Position numbers and translations under genes: made by a program
The notes under the pieces: generated by a model
Databases searched by the model: none
The model's input: only the letters and a program-made list of their open reading frames with translations
What the model was told of the DNA's origin: nothing
Shown: positions 16,955-24,227 of the stretch, piece by piece
How positions within the stretch are numbered: the stretch's first letter is position 1
Layout: every line of letters starts with the position of its first letter
Origin: Candidatus Heimdallarchaeota archaeon
Lineage (GTDB): Archaea > Asgardarchaeota > Heimdallarchaeia > Heimdallarchaeales > Kariarchaeaceae
Direction of reading: 5' to 3'
Assembly: GCA_015522385.1 (NCBI GenBank)
Contig: WAMJ01000193.1
Coordinates: 1-35,946 of the forward strand
Length of the DNA: 35,946 nucleotides

Positions 16955-17896
16955 ATGTCATATAGCATGACCCGAGAAGACGACACACTTGAGGGGAGGT
17001 TGCGGAAGAAGCTTGAGAATGGAGAGATCTCCCAAGAGGAGTTTGACGAGCTTTTTACCAAGTTCCAAGACCTCGGAATACTGGACGCTAAGACACCTCC
17101 ACGAAAGAGGAGGACGAATCGAATAATCAACGGCTCGAAAGTTTTCGAGGAATCGGTAAGGGTTGACGGCCCGGTTATTATCAATGGCTCCTTACGTGTC
17201 GAAGGAGATTTGGAATGCCAAAAACTAAATACTGCAGGATCACTCCTCATTAGGAAAGACCTTGTGGTATTGGACAAAGCTACCATCTCGGGAAGACTGG
17301 AGGTCGATGGACAGAGCAAAATTGGCGGACCACTCGTAGTTGCAGGACGGCTTACAGCAGGGCAGGACATCACATGTACAAAGAAGATAAAGATTTCGGG
17401 TAAAACTTCTGTTGGAGGGGAACTCATTAGCGGAGACAGTATCAAAATTGGCGGTGATCTTGTTGCTAAGAAGTTGCTGTCAACCGATGCAATAAAGCTC
17501 GTAGGTAAGATTGAAGTGGAGGAAGATGTCGTGTGCAAGAGCTTCACTTCCAAATACGGAGGTGAATCAAAGATCGGTGGAGATCTTAAAGCGGAGACAG
17601 TACGTATTGGGCGACCTGCTATGAACACTGTCAAGGTTATCGCCAATGGAGTCGACCTCTCTGGATTGATTAATACCGTCGTATCAAGTTTTGTTACAGG
17701 AGGTGGGGCTCGAATGTCTGTCAGAAACATAGTGGGTGACACAGTAGAGATCAACCAGATCGATGTTCGTGGAGACATCCGGGCTAGGAATGTCAAGCTA
17801 GGTAGTGATGTCTCAGTTGAAGGTGCAGTATACTATCGCGAAAATCTCTCTGTACCCTCTGGAGTAGAGGTAGCATCCGAAAAAGTAGAGTTTTAA
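16955..17896 (+). CDS. Bactofilin-like polymer-forming protein with SHOCT-like N-terminus
   Basis: The protein is 313 residues from ATG 16955, or 309 from ATG 16967. Residues about 10-45 resemble a SHOCT-type short helical module (LRKKLENGEISQEEFDELF), which in other proteins mediates oligomerisation. Residues about 55-300 are short repeats of alternating beta strands and Gly turns (VDGPVIINGSLRVEGDLEC, KIGGDLVAKKLLSTDAIKL). This is the right-handed beta-helix pattern of bactofilins and the polymer-forming cytoskeletal family DUF583. No signal peptide or membrane helix is present. It is probably a cytoplasmic scaffold or filament (inference). The gene ends 72 bp before the RpoK-fusion gene on the same strand, with no strong promoter between them, so cotranscription is plausible. 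Confidence 0.75.
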   Translation: MSYSMTREDDTLEGRLRKKLENGEISQEEFDELFTKFQDLGILDAKTPPRKRRTNRIINGSKVFEESVRVDGPVIINGSLRVEGDLECQKLNTAGSLLIRKDLVVLDKATISGRLEVDGQSKIGGPLVVAGRLTAGQDITCTKKIKISGKTSVGGELISGDSIKIGGDLVAKKLLSTDAIKLVGKIEVEEDVVCKSFTSKYGGESKIGGDLKAETVRIGRPAMNTVKVIANGVDLSGLINTVVSSFVTGGGARMSVRNIVGDTVEINQIDVRGDIRARNVKLGSDVSVEGAVYYRENLSVPSGVEVASEKVEF

Positions 17897-17968
17897 GTCT
17901 CGTCATTATGGGATGTGAATTAGCAAAACAATTGAAATGTTTTTGTACCAACTGTATCACCTAATAGT

Positions 17969-19546
17969 ATGGTTGATGTCCTTTACTTATATACTTCAAA
18001 ATCGGGGTTTGAGAAGATAATTAAAAATCCAGAGAAGTTTGTAATTGATGCTCAGAAATTCTCCCGTAACAGATCTATAAAAGAGGACCCGGATTACAAG
18101 GTAGGGTATTATTTCACCGATATCACCCCTCAAAACAATACTTGGAGCCAGATCTCACAGGCGTTATTTGATGACGACAGTAAGTCAAGCATGAAGAAGT
18201 GTGAGTATTTTGTGGTTATCCAACACAGGGGAAATGTTAAGCAGTTTGAGAAGAATACTCGGTTCTATATGCTCCCCGAATCCACGACTACCAAGCAGAA
18301 ATTCGTTATGGGAGGAAGGACGGACACCTACTCTATCCCAGAGGATGAGGGCGAGAGGGTTAAAATCGGAAAACCTTACATCACCGTGTACGAGAAAGCG
18401 AGAATTATCGGATCGCGAGCGCTGCAGTTGAGTCACGGAGCCCCTCCATTAATTGAGATGCAAGAGAACAAGGATCTTATCGAACTTGCCCAGCTTGAAC
18501 TCAAGACCCGAGTTCTTCCCATAGGTATTGAGCGAAAACTTCCTAACGGTAAGGTACAGACTATTCCAATTCAGTGGCTCTCAGACAAGGACTTCATTCA
18601 GCAAATAAATGTCAGCAGTGAGATCAAGGCATTCAGGGATGCTATCCACAACAAGGATCTTGACAAGACCGAGGAGAGAAAATCCAAAGAACCAAAAGTT
18701 AAGGAGGAAATACCCGAGGGCGAATCCAAGAGCAGTAAGGAGGCAAAACCGTCCAAGAAAACTTCTGGGACAGAGGTGCTTGTGCTATCAACTGATGCGG
18801 ATCAATTAACCAAACTACCTGAGGTTAAGGACTGGAAAGGCGCGATAACTCTCGATCCCAAAAGTGTGAAGAATACTGGGCTTAGAACCCTCGGAAGGAA
18901 GAAGGTCAACCTTACAGATGACTTACTTGCCACCCAGCGTTTCTGTGAGACCAAGGTAGATCTGGATTTCAAGGCAAATGCCGAACCCCCAAGTGGTCTC
19001 TTTCCAAGCAAGGAAGTAGGGCTCGATGAGATCGAGAAGTTAGTGAAAAACTCCTCCCCTGATAAGGTCATCAAATTCAATACCTACCTCACTGTGGATG
19101 GCATAACTATTCTTGGTAGCAATTCGGGATATATTTTCGAGAAGAAACAGCCTAAGTACGTGCTCATCGAGGAAGTCACTCCTGATTTGAGAGCATCCCC
19201 ATCTGTGGACACTGAGTTCAAAGGGCATTTCAACTACTTTGCCCTCAAGGAGATGGGATTCAACACCAAGGACCTCAAGATAGCCTTCATTAACACGACC
19301 CCTGAATCCAGTATTACACTGGATAATGTGGTAGCTTACCTGAATGGCGATAAGTCCGCTCTTGGAGACAGTGTGAGGATCACCCAACAGTCCATGACCA
19401 AAAAGCGAGAGGATGAATTCAACAAGACCGTCAAAGACCTTATTGGGTACTGGAAGAAGGAACGGGATCTCAAGCCACAGAAATCGAAAAATCGGTGTGA
19501 GATCTGCACCCATAATTCATCTTGTAATGTCTCGCTGCTTAAATAG
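17969..19546 (+). CDS. RpoK/Rpb6 fused to ART-HYD1-like and pseudo-Cas4 domains
   Basis: The protein has 525 residues. Residues 5-95 resemble the Tox-ART-HYD1 fold (LYLYTSKSG at 5-13, GYYFTDITP at 46-54, QISQALF at 61-67), but the family His of LYHYT is Leu7. Residues about 136-205 are an Rpb6/RpoK domain: YEKARIIGSRALQLSHGAPP (141-160), then ELKTRVLPIGIERKLPNG (177-194), close to human RPB6 in ARVLGTRALQ and ELKARKIPIIIRR. Residues 225-266 are a charged, probably disordered linker. Residues 315-525 are homologous to the Cas4-like nuclease at 28902-29684. They keep Cys326, 510, 513 and 519 (Fe-S pattern) but lack the catalytic Asp (Ser386), the ExK motif (IEEV, 400-403) and QxxxY (Lys418, Asn422). 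The start is ATG 17969. It is likely an RNA polymerase subunit or polymerase-binding factor carrying pseudo-enzyme modules; whether it replaces normal RpoK is unknown. Confidence 0.8.
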   Translation: MVDVLYLYTSKSGFEKIIKNPEKFVIDAQKFSRNRSIKEDPDYKVGYYFTDITPQNNTWSQISQALFDDDSKSSMKKCEYFVVIQHRGNVKQFEKNTRFYMLPESTTTKQKFVMGGRTDTYSIPEDEGERVKIGKPYITVYEKARIIGSRALQLSHGAPPLIEMQENKDLIELAQLELKTRVLPIGIERKLPNGKVQTIPIQWLSDKDFIQQINVSSEIKAFRDAIHNKDLDKTEERKSKEPKVKEEIPEGESKSSKEAKPSKKTSGTEVLVLSTDADQLTKLPEVKDWKGAITLDPKSVKNTGLRTLGRKKVNLTDDLLATQRFCETKVDLDFKANAEPPSGLFPSKEVGLDEIEKLVKNSSPDKVIKFNTYLTVDGITILGSNSGYIFEKKQPKYVLIEEVTPDLRASPSVDTEFKGHFNYFALKEMGFNTKDLKIAFINTTPESSITLDNVVAYLNGDKSALGDSVRITQQSMTKKREDEFNKTVKDLIGYWKKERDLKPQKSKNRCEICTHNSSCNVSLLK

Positions 19547-19561
19547 TAAGATACTCTGCTT

Positions 19562-20209
19562 TTAGTCCGAATCGTCGAATAGGTACCGAATCCTGGACAA
19601 ACGGGAAGTTGTAAAGTCAGCCTCGGACTCCCCTTCGGTTAACTGGATGGAGAAAATTCCCGCTCTTTTTGCCGATAGCACATCACTGGCCGTGTCTCCG
19701 ATGTATACTACGGTACTCCTATCCCAACTACTGATGTCCATCGTCGATAATGCTGTCAACAAGGGGACAGGTGACGGTTTGTACTCCGTGACCTCTTCCC
19801 TTCCTATAACTATCTCAAATTTATCAAGGAGACCTGCTTTTCCTAGGAGGAATCTTGCATTCTTGCTCTCGTTTGAGGTGACGACCCCCATCCTCGTTCC
19901 TCTCTCTTGTAGGAAACTCAGGAATTCCTCTACCCCTGGGAGGAGAACTGGTTGTGTGTCCATAGTCTCGCAATACTTCCTGAACTCCGTCCAGAAAAAC
20001 TTGTCCACTGAATTGAGAAACTCTTCTGGAACATCCATCGCCTGCGCAGTTGCAAATGTGCTCTTGCCACCGAGTGATGCGATGTACCCATCACTAGGTG
20101 GATTAAGACCAAGTGACAACATCGCTCGTCTATATATGTCGACTATAACCTCTGTATTGTCCATGAGAGTCCCGTCAAGATCAAAAAGGACAACCTCGAA
20201 ATTAGGCAT
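19562..20209 (-). CDS. HAD-superfamily phosphatase, phosphoglycolate phosphatase-like
   Basis: The 215-residue protein has all four HAD motifs: DLDGTL (nucleophile Asp10, acid Asp12), VVTSNES (motif II Ser/Thr), EYKPSP (motif III Lys) and GDTASD (motif IV). The helical cap between motifs I and II is of the type seen in Gph/PpaX/beta-phosphoglucomutase relatives, so the substrate is a small phosphorylated metabolite; which one cannot be decided. The start is ATG 20209, with a TATA-like box 26 nt upstream. It follows the membrane protein gene at 20251-20958 on the same strand but appears to have its own promoter. Confidence 0.9.
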   Translation of the reverse strand: MPNFEVVLFDLDGTLMDNTEVIVDIYRRAMLSLGLNPPSDGYIASLGGKSTFATAQAMDVPEEFLNSVDKFFWTEFRKYCETMDTQPVLLPGVEEFLSFLQERGTRMGVVTSNESKNARFLLGKAGLLDKFEIVIGREEVTEYKPSPVPLLTALSTMDISSWDRSTVVYIGDTASDVLSAKRAGIFSIQLTEGESEADFTTSRLSRIRYLFDDSD

Positions 20210-20231
20210 TATTTGAGATTCTCTTCAAGAG

Positions 20232-20238
20232 TTATAAT
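20232..20238 (-). promoter_or_regulatory. TATA-like box for the HAD phosphatase gene
   Basis: ATTATAA on the minus strand is centred 26 nt before ATG 20209 and sits in the 41-bp gap after the upstream gene, consistent with a leaderless transcript. Confidence 0.45.
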
Positions 20239-20250
20239 GTATGCTGACTG

Positions 20251-20958
20251 CTACTTAAACTGGCGTTCGTACTCCTCCTCGAGCGCTTTAGCTCTGGCAA
20301 TTCTCAGCTCTTCAGCCCTTGCCTCTCGCTCCTCCCTCAACTTCTGGAAGTACTCTTTCCGATCATACTCCGTCTCCATGAGGACGTTCCAACCATTTCT
20401 CTGTTCGTGGATTTCATCCTTAGGCAATAGTTCTAATTCCTCCAATTTGTGTCTAAGAGCGAGCGGTATCTTTTCGGGATCAGGCAATCTCAGGTACCCT
20501 GAGTTGGTGACAAATCTCAGGTACCTCTTCCCTCTCTTCTCAACCAGCTGTGATCTCTCGATTATCCGGATATCTCCTAAATACCTTACCTTGCGAATAT
20601 GTCCCCCAAACTCTATTATTCCATCATACATGAAGGTTTCACTATTCAGGTCAAACTCAACCTTGGCGTAGGGTTCTCGGAACTTGAATGCAAGGATGAG
20701 GTAAGTGGTGATGTACCCCACAGGAATGGAGTAAAGTGATCTTGTAATATAGATCAGGATTATGCTGACCATAGTCCCAAAAAAAAGTGTCCAGAATAGA
20801 GCTGCTGCGATCACAGATATTATACTGTCAGCTTTTGTCTCGACTGAAAGAAGATCACCTGCCTTTCTCTTAGCCAACCATTTTGTCTCTAGATCCAACT
20901 TCTCCTCGTCCTTCTCGAATTCCGGATCAAGGTCAAGTTTTCTCGCGGCTCTGAACAT
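20251..20958 (-). CDS. Two-helix membrane protein with PH-like domain and coiled tail
   Basis: The protein is 235 residues from ATG 20958. A charged N-terminus (1-40) is followed by two membrane helices at about 44-72 and 76-92. A beta-rich region (about 95-190; VEFDLNSETFMYDGIIEFGG, RYLGDIRIIERSQLV, RYLRFVTNSGYLRLPDPEKI) resembles bacterial PH-like membrane-associated domains. The C-terminus is a Glu/Arg-rich helix (190-235). No enzyme motif is seen and I do not recognise a named family. A longer start at TTG 20997 is possible, but a TATA-like box 27 nt before ATG 20958 supports the ATG. It is divergent from etfB. Confidence 0.65.
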   Translation of the reverse strand: MFRAARKLDLDPEFEKDEEKLDLETKWLAKRKAGDLLSVETKADSIISVIAAALFWTLFFGTMVSIILIYITRSLYSIPVGYITTYLILAFKFREPYAKVEFDLNSETFMYDGIIEFGGHIRKVRYLGDIRIIERSQLVEKRGKRYLRFVTNSGYLRLPDPEKIPLALRHKLEELELLPKDEIHEQRNGWNVLMETEYDRKEYFQKLREEREARAEELRIARAKALEEEYERQFK

Positions 20959-20981
20959 TATGGTACAACATATTTGGTTGG

Positions 20982-20990
20982 TAATAAATC
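20982..20990 (-). promoter_or_regulatory. TATA-like box for the PH-like membrane protein gene
   Basis: GATTTATTA on the minus strand is centred about 27 nt before ATG 20958, and it lies within the extension implied by the TTG start at 20997. Confidence 0.4.
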
Positions 20991-21128
20991 CATTCAATGA
21001 ATCTTCTGAGGATTTTTCCAGCTCAGATCGTACTTTTGCACATATATCCCCTACTGTATTGTGAAAATCGATGTGTGCTCTTATGCAAACGACTAAAATT
21101 CATAATTTTTGTGTCACTTAGAGGACAT

Positions 21129-21905
21129 ATGAAAATAGTAGTTTTACTAAAGGTAGTCCCCGATACAGAGACTCGATTCGAGATCAATGCAGACGGGACC
21201 GATGTCGTATATGATGACAGAATCCAGTGGATAATCTCACCTTATGATGAATACGCACTGGAAGAGGCCATCCAGACCAAGGAGAAACTAGGCGGAACAG
21301 TCACGATTCTCACAATTGGTAAGGGTAACGAGCAGCAGGTGATCAGGAAGGCACTGGCCATGGGTGCCGATGATTCGGTTCTCATCAACAACCCCGATCT
21401 CATGGCAAGCGATGCTCTGGGTTTGGCAAAGATCTTCTCAAAGGAATTGGAGGGGCTGGGTGCAGACCTCATCTTTGCAGGAAAGGTCGCAACAGACAGC
21501 AACGATGGCTATGTTGGTGCAGCTGTAGCGGAGTTGATGGGTCTTCCTGTAGTTACCGAGATTTCCGATATGGAGGCCTCTGAGGGCTCTGTTATTGTGA
21601 CGAGGGATGCAAGTGGAAGGAAGGAGAAGTTCGAGCTCACACTCCCTGCAGTCGTCACTGTTGACAAGGGAATAAACGAGCCACGGTACCCCAAATTACC
21701 ACAGATTATGAAGGCTAAGAAGAAGCCGCTTGACGAGAAAGACGGCGCAAGCTATGCGGAATTTGCTGGAGCTGCTAACGCCAAGGTCAAGCAGGTAGAG
21801 GTCAAGTTCCCACCCAAGAAATCGGGTGGTCAGATATTCGAGGGTGATGACGCAGTTGACAAGCTGGTGGATGCCCTGATCAACAAGGAGAAGGTGATTC
21901 AATGA
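21129..21905 (+). CDS. etfB: Electron transfer flavoprotein beta subunit
   Basis: The 258-residue protein shows MKIVVLLKVVPDTETRFEI at the N-terminus, YDEYALEEA, and the ETF-beta region EKFELTLPAVVTVDKGINEP near 165-185. It binds AMP or FAD and pairs with EtfA to move electrons between acyl-CoA or other dehydrogenases and the quinone or ferredoxin pool. The start is ATG 21129, with GAGG just upstream. A much longer in-frame extension to 20997 does not match the family and is rejected. The stop overlaps the etfA start by 4 bp (ATGA), indicating translational coupling. No dehydrogenase or ETF-quinone oxidoreductase gene is adjacent, so the electron partners cannot be named. Confidence 0.95.
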   Translation: MKIVVLLKVVPDTETRFEINADGTDVVYDDRIQWIISPYDEYALEEAIQTKEKLGGTVTILTIGKGNEQQVIRKALAMGADDSVLINNPDLMASDALGLAKIFSKELEGLGADLIFAGKVATDSNDGYVGAAVAELMGLPVVTEISDMEASEGSVIVTRDASGRKEKFELTLPAVVTVDKGINEPRYPKLPQIMKAKKKPLDEKDGASYAEFAGAANAKVKQVEVKFPPKKSGGQIFEGDDAVDKLVDALINKEKVIQ

Positions 21906-22843
21906 AGGTCGCAGTATACCTAGAGAGTTACAATAACAAAATAACAAAAGCAGGGCTGGAGGCTCTAGCTGCCGCGCAGAAAATATCCGATGATGTTGTC
22001 GGAATCCTCATCGGAGGACAGGTCGGTGACCTCGTCGCAACTGCAGGGTCATTCGGTGTGAAGTCGGTTCAGAAGGCAGAGGGCGACCTGTTCGAGAAGT
22101 ACAACTCAAACATCTACAGCAGGGCAATTGCCAATGTGGAAGCTGATGCGTATATTATACCCTCAACCGCATGGGGTAAGGAGATCGCACCATTTGTCAG
22201 CGCCAAGAAGGGATATGCCTTCATTGGAGACGTGAGTGATGTAGTTGATTCCAGCACATTCGTAAGGTCCATCCACGGTAACAAGGTCCTCTCCACTGTA
22301 AAGGTTGAGGGTAACTTCGTCGCTGCCATCAGACCTGGTGTCTTCGATTTACCTCCCGAGGGTGACGGTGCCCCTGAGGTATCAGACATCACTGTCGCCT
22401 CTGATCCAAGTTCCGATAAGGTCAAATTGGTAGAGATACTCTCTGCGGACTCTGGTAAGATCGAGCTCACGGAGGCCGATATCATTGTATCTGGAGGAAG
22501 GGGTGTAGGAGGACCTGAGAACTTCAATGTAATCGAGGAGCTCGCTGCCACACTCGGTGCTGCAGTCGGTGCCTCCCGTGCAGTAGTTGACGCTGGATGG
22601 AGACCTCACTCTGACCAAGTCGGTCAGACAGGGAAGTTCGTATCACCCAAATTGTACATCGCTGCAGGTATCTCTGGAGCAATTCAGCATCTTGCTGGAA
22701 TGAGCACCTCAGACATCATTGTCGCGGTAAACAAGGATCCAGAAGCCCCAATCTTCAAAGTTGCAGATTACGGCATAGTAGGAGACCTATTCAAGGTACT
22801 TCCCGCAATGAATGAAGCGATCAAGAGGGCCAGAGGGAACTAA
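21902..22843 (+). CDS. etfA: Electron transfer flavoprotein alpha subunit
   Basis: The 313-residue protein has the C-terminal FAD-binding domain of ETF-alpha: VSGGRGVGGPENF (about 197-209), GASRAVVDAGWRP, GQTGKFVSPKLYIAAGISGA and the final VADYGIVGD. The N-terminal half is the alpha/beta ETF fold. It forms a heterodimer with EtfB and carries the redox-active FAD. It lacks the N-terminal ferredoxin extension found in some archaeal EtfA. The start ATG 21902 overlaps the etfB stop. Confidence 0.95.
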   Translation: MKVAVYLESYNNKITKAGLEALAAAQKISDDVVGILIGGQVGDLVATAGSFGVKSVQKAEGDLFEKYNSNIYSRAIANVEADAYIIPSTAWGKEIAPFVSAKKGYAFIGDVSDVVDSSTFVRSIHGNKVLSTVKVEGNFVAAIRPGVFDLPPEGDGAPEVSDITVASDPSSDKVKLVEILSADSGKIELTEADIIVSGGRGVGGPENFNVIEELAATLGAAVGASRAVVDAGWRPHSDQVGQTGKFVSPKLYIAAGISGAIQHLAGMSTSDIIVAVNKDPEAPIFKVADYGIVGDLFKVLPAMNEAIKRARGN

Positions 22844-22914
22844 TCTCAGTCTAGTATTCTATTGAACATTCTCCATTTCGCAAGTCTTATCCACTACTAT
22901 GGAATCTATAATCA

Positions 22915-23757
22915 GTGCTCTTTGGAACTCATGTGTCAATTAAAGGTGGAGTGCAAAACGCGCCAGTACACGCCCAGCAGATGGATCAAACCACCTTCCA
23001 ATTCTACACACGGAACGCAAGGTCTTGGAAAGCTAAACCTCTGGAAGAATCTTCTGTCAAACAATTCAAGCTGAGGAGGGAGGAACTGGGATTTGAGAAG
23101 ATTGTTGTTCACATGCCATATCTCCCTAACTTGTCGAATATCGAAGCCGAGAGTCAAGAGAAGACTCGGGATACTTTGCTCTCAGAAATTGCCCGCTGTG
23201 AAGTCCTTGGTGTGGACTACCTTGTACTTCACCTCGGGTCTCATAAGGGAAAGGGATCGAAGGTCGGAATCAAGAGCGTGATTGAGCACCTTAATTCAGT
23301 TCCCGAATCCCCGGTCACTCTACTTTTAGAGAATACCTCTGGTTCCAAGAATGCAGTCGGATCTGATTTCAATGAGATATCTGTAATCTTCGATGGACTG
23401 GATCGACCCTCGAACTTCGGTGTATGTCTCGATACCTGTCATACACATGTCGCTGGCTACGACCTGTCTGGTGAACACACCTCCGAGACGCTGGATACAA
23501 TCTCCTCAGAGATAGATCTCAACCTAATCAAGGTTGTCCACGTGAACGACGCACTTGGTGAGGCTGGGAGTAAGAGAGATAGGCACTGGCATATAGGACT
23601 CGGGACCATTGGGGTTGAGGGCTTCCGGAACTTCTTCAGTTATCACCACTTCAAAGCTCAACATCTTCCTCTAATCCTCGAGACTCCAATCACCGAGGAA
23701 CGTGATGATCTTGGGAATCTTCGAGCCCTCCGAGAGATCGTGGGATCTGTACAATAA
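22915..23757 (+). CDS. nfo: Endonuclease IV (AP endonuclease)
   Basis: The 280-residue protein is close to E. coli Nfo (285). It is a TIM-barrel enzyme that cuts 5' to abasic sites in base excision repair, using three zinc ions. Metal ligands fall in the expected places: His66 (VVHMP), His106 (VLHLGS), Glu139 (LLENTSG), Asp173 and His176 (CLDTCHTH), His209 (VVHVND), Asp222 and His224 (DRHWHIG), and the last Glu in LILETP. The start is GTG 22915, which gives the family N-terminus LFGTHVSIKGG; no clear ribosome binding site is seen. It stands alone on the plus strand 71 bp after etfA. Confidence 0.95.
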   Translation: MLFGTHVSIKGGVQNAPVHAQQMDQTTFQFYTRNARSWKAKPLEESSVKQFKLRREELGFEKIVVHMPYLPNLSNIEAESQEKTRDTLLSEIARCEVLGVDYLVLHLGSHKGKGSKVGIKSVIEHLNSVPESPVTLLLENTSGSKNAVGSDFNEISVIFDGLDRPSNFGVCLDTCHTHVAGYDLSGEHTSETLDTISSEIDLNLIKVVHVNDALGEAGSKRDRHWHIGLGTIGVEGFRNFFSYHHFKAQHLPLILETPITEERDDLGNLRALREIVGSVQ

Positions 23758-23898
23758 ATGCGTATAGTTGGGCTTATCTGCAAATTTCGGGGCTCCCTTA
23801 TACTTGCAGAATAATAGCTGAACACGGGGCATGGTCGATGCACGAGGAGAATCCAATCTGACAGCGCAATACGGAAATTACTATTCTTATCTCACTCA

Positions 23899-23915
23899 AT
23901 CGCGAATTGCGCGAT
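23899..23915. repeat. Short perfect hairpin/palindrome
   Basis: ATCGCG-AATTG-CGCGAT forms a perfect six-base-pair stem with a five-base loop. It could be a protein-binding site or RNA hairpin in the nfo-tRNA gap. There is no poly-T run directly after it, so it is not an obvious terminator. Confidence 0.35.
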
Positions 23916-24028
23916 ATCTACTTGTTCACCTGATTCTCTGGGCATCTGCCTTGAAATCAATATTGGGGAAGGATTAGGCCAAAATTAATACAATCGTCAG
24001 AGGTGAAAAGGGAGAGAAATGCAGATGG

Positions 24029-24039
24029 CCTTAATTACC
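24029..24039. repeat. Left arm of inverted repeat flanking tRNA-Pro
   Basis: CCTTAATTACC here is the exact reverse complement of GGTAATTAAGG at 24192-24202, on the other side of the tRNA gene. The 11-bp arms enclose about 150 bp. The core TTAATTA is TATA-like on both strands. Confidence 0.5.
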
Positions 24040-24077
24040 TCAATATGCAAGCTCATGGGTTCGTTATCTTCAAAGGA

Positions 24078-24151
24078 TGAGTCGAATGGGATTTGAACCC
24101 ATGATCACATGCTCCCGAAGCACGCATGATACCAAGCTTCACTATCGACTC
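24078..24151 (-). tRNA. tRNA-Pro (anticodon CGG)
   Basis: The minus-strand transcript folds as a standard cloverleaf. The acceptor stem is GAGTCGA/TCGACTC (seven perfect pairs). The D stem is GTGA/TCAT with loop AGCTTGGTA. The anticodon stem is CGTGC/GCATG with loop TTCGGGA, giving anticodon CGG for codon CCG. The variable loop is TGATC. The T stem is ATGGG/CCCAT with loop TTCAAAT. The discriminator is A and CCA is not encoded. The anticodon loop is seven bases, so there is no intron at the canonical site. Confidence 0.95.
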
Positions 24152-24154
24152 GTT

Positions 24155-24170
24155 CCACTTTGGCAAGTGG
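24155..24170 (-). other. Predicted hairpin in the pre-tRNA-Pro 5' leader
   Basis: On the minus strand CCACTT-GCCA-AAGTGG forms a perfect six-pair stem with a four-base loop, ending three bases before the mature tRNA 5' end. If transcription starts about 26 nt after the TTAATTA box at 24193-24199, the primary transcript would begin at this hairpin. Confidence 0.4.
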
Positions 24171-24191
24171 TCTAACTCCACTCCTCGCCTC

Positions 24192-24202
24192 GGTAATTAA
24201 GG
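24192..24202 (-). promoter_or_regulatory. Right inverted-repeat arm, probable tRNA promoter box
   Basis: On the minus strand this reads CCTTAATTACC, a BRE/TATA-like sequence 45 nt before the tRNA 5' end. It would place the transcription start near 24170, giving a leader of about 19 bases. It is also the exact inverted copy of 24029-24039. Confidence 0.4.
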
Positions 24203-24227
24203 TCTTTTGATAAGATTCAGAATGAAG

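Larger units (their letters stand above)
23758..24077. other. Intergenic region, 320 bp, no gene seen
   Basis: There is no convincing coding frame between nfo and the tRNA. The region is AT-rich, with a short GC-rich hairpin at 23899-23915 and, near its right end, one arm of the inverted repeat that brackets the tRNA gene. I see no RNA fold that I recognise. Confidence 0.5.

Noticed and set aside
16891..17796. 301-residue minus-strand open frame opposite the bactofilin-like gene
   Set aside because: It is rich in Ser, Pro and Thr with no domain signal, and lies wholly antisense to a gene with clear repeats and a TATA-like box. It looks like a shadow frame.
20997..21128. 44-residue N-terminal extension of EtfB
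   Set aside because: It does not match the family, which starts with MKIVVLLK, and GAGG precedes ATG 21129.
24078..24151. Intron in the tRNA gene
   Set aside because: The anticodon loop is exactly seven bases and all stems pair without an insert.
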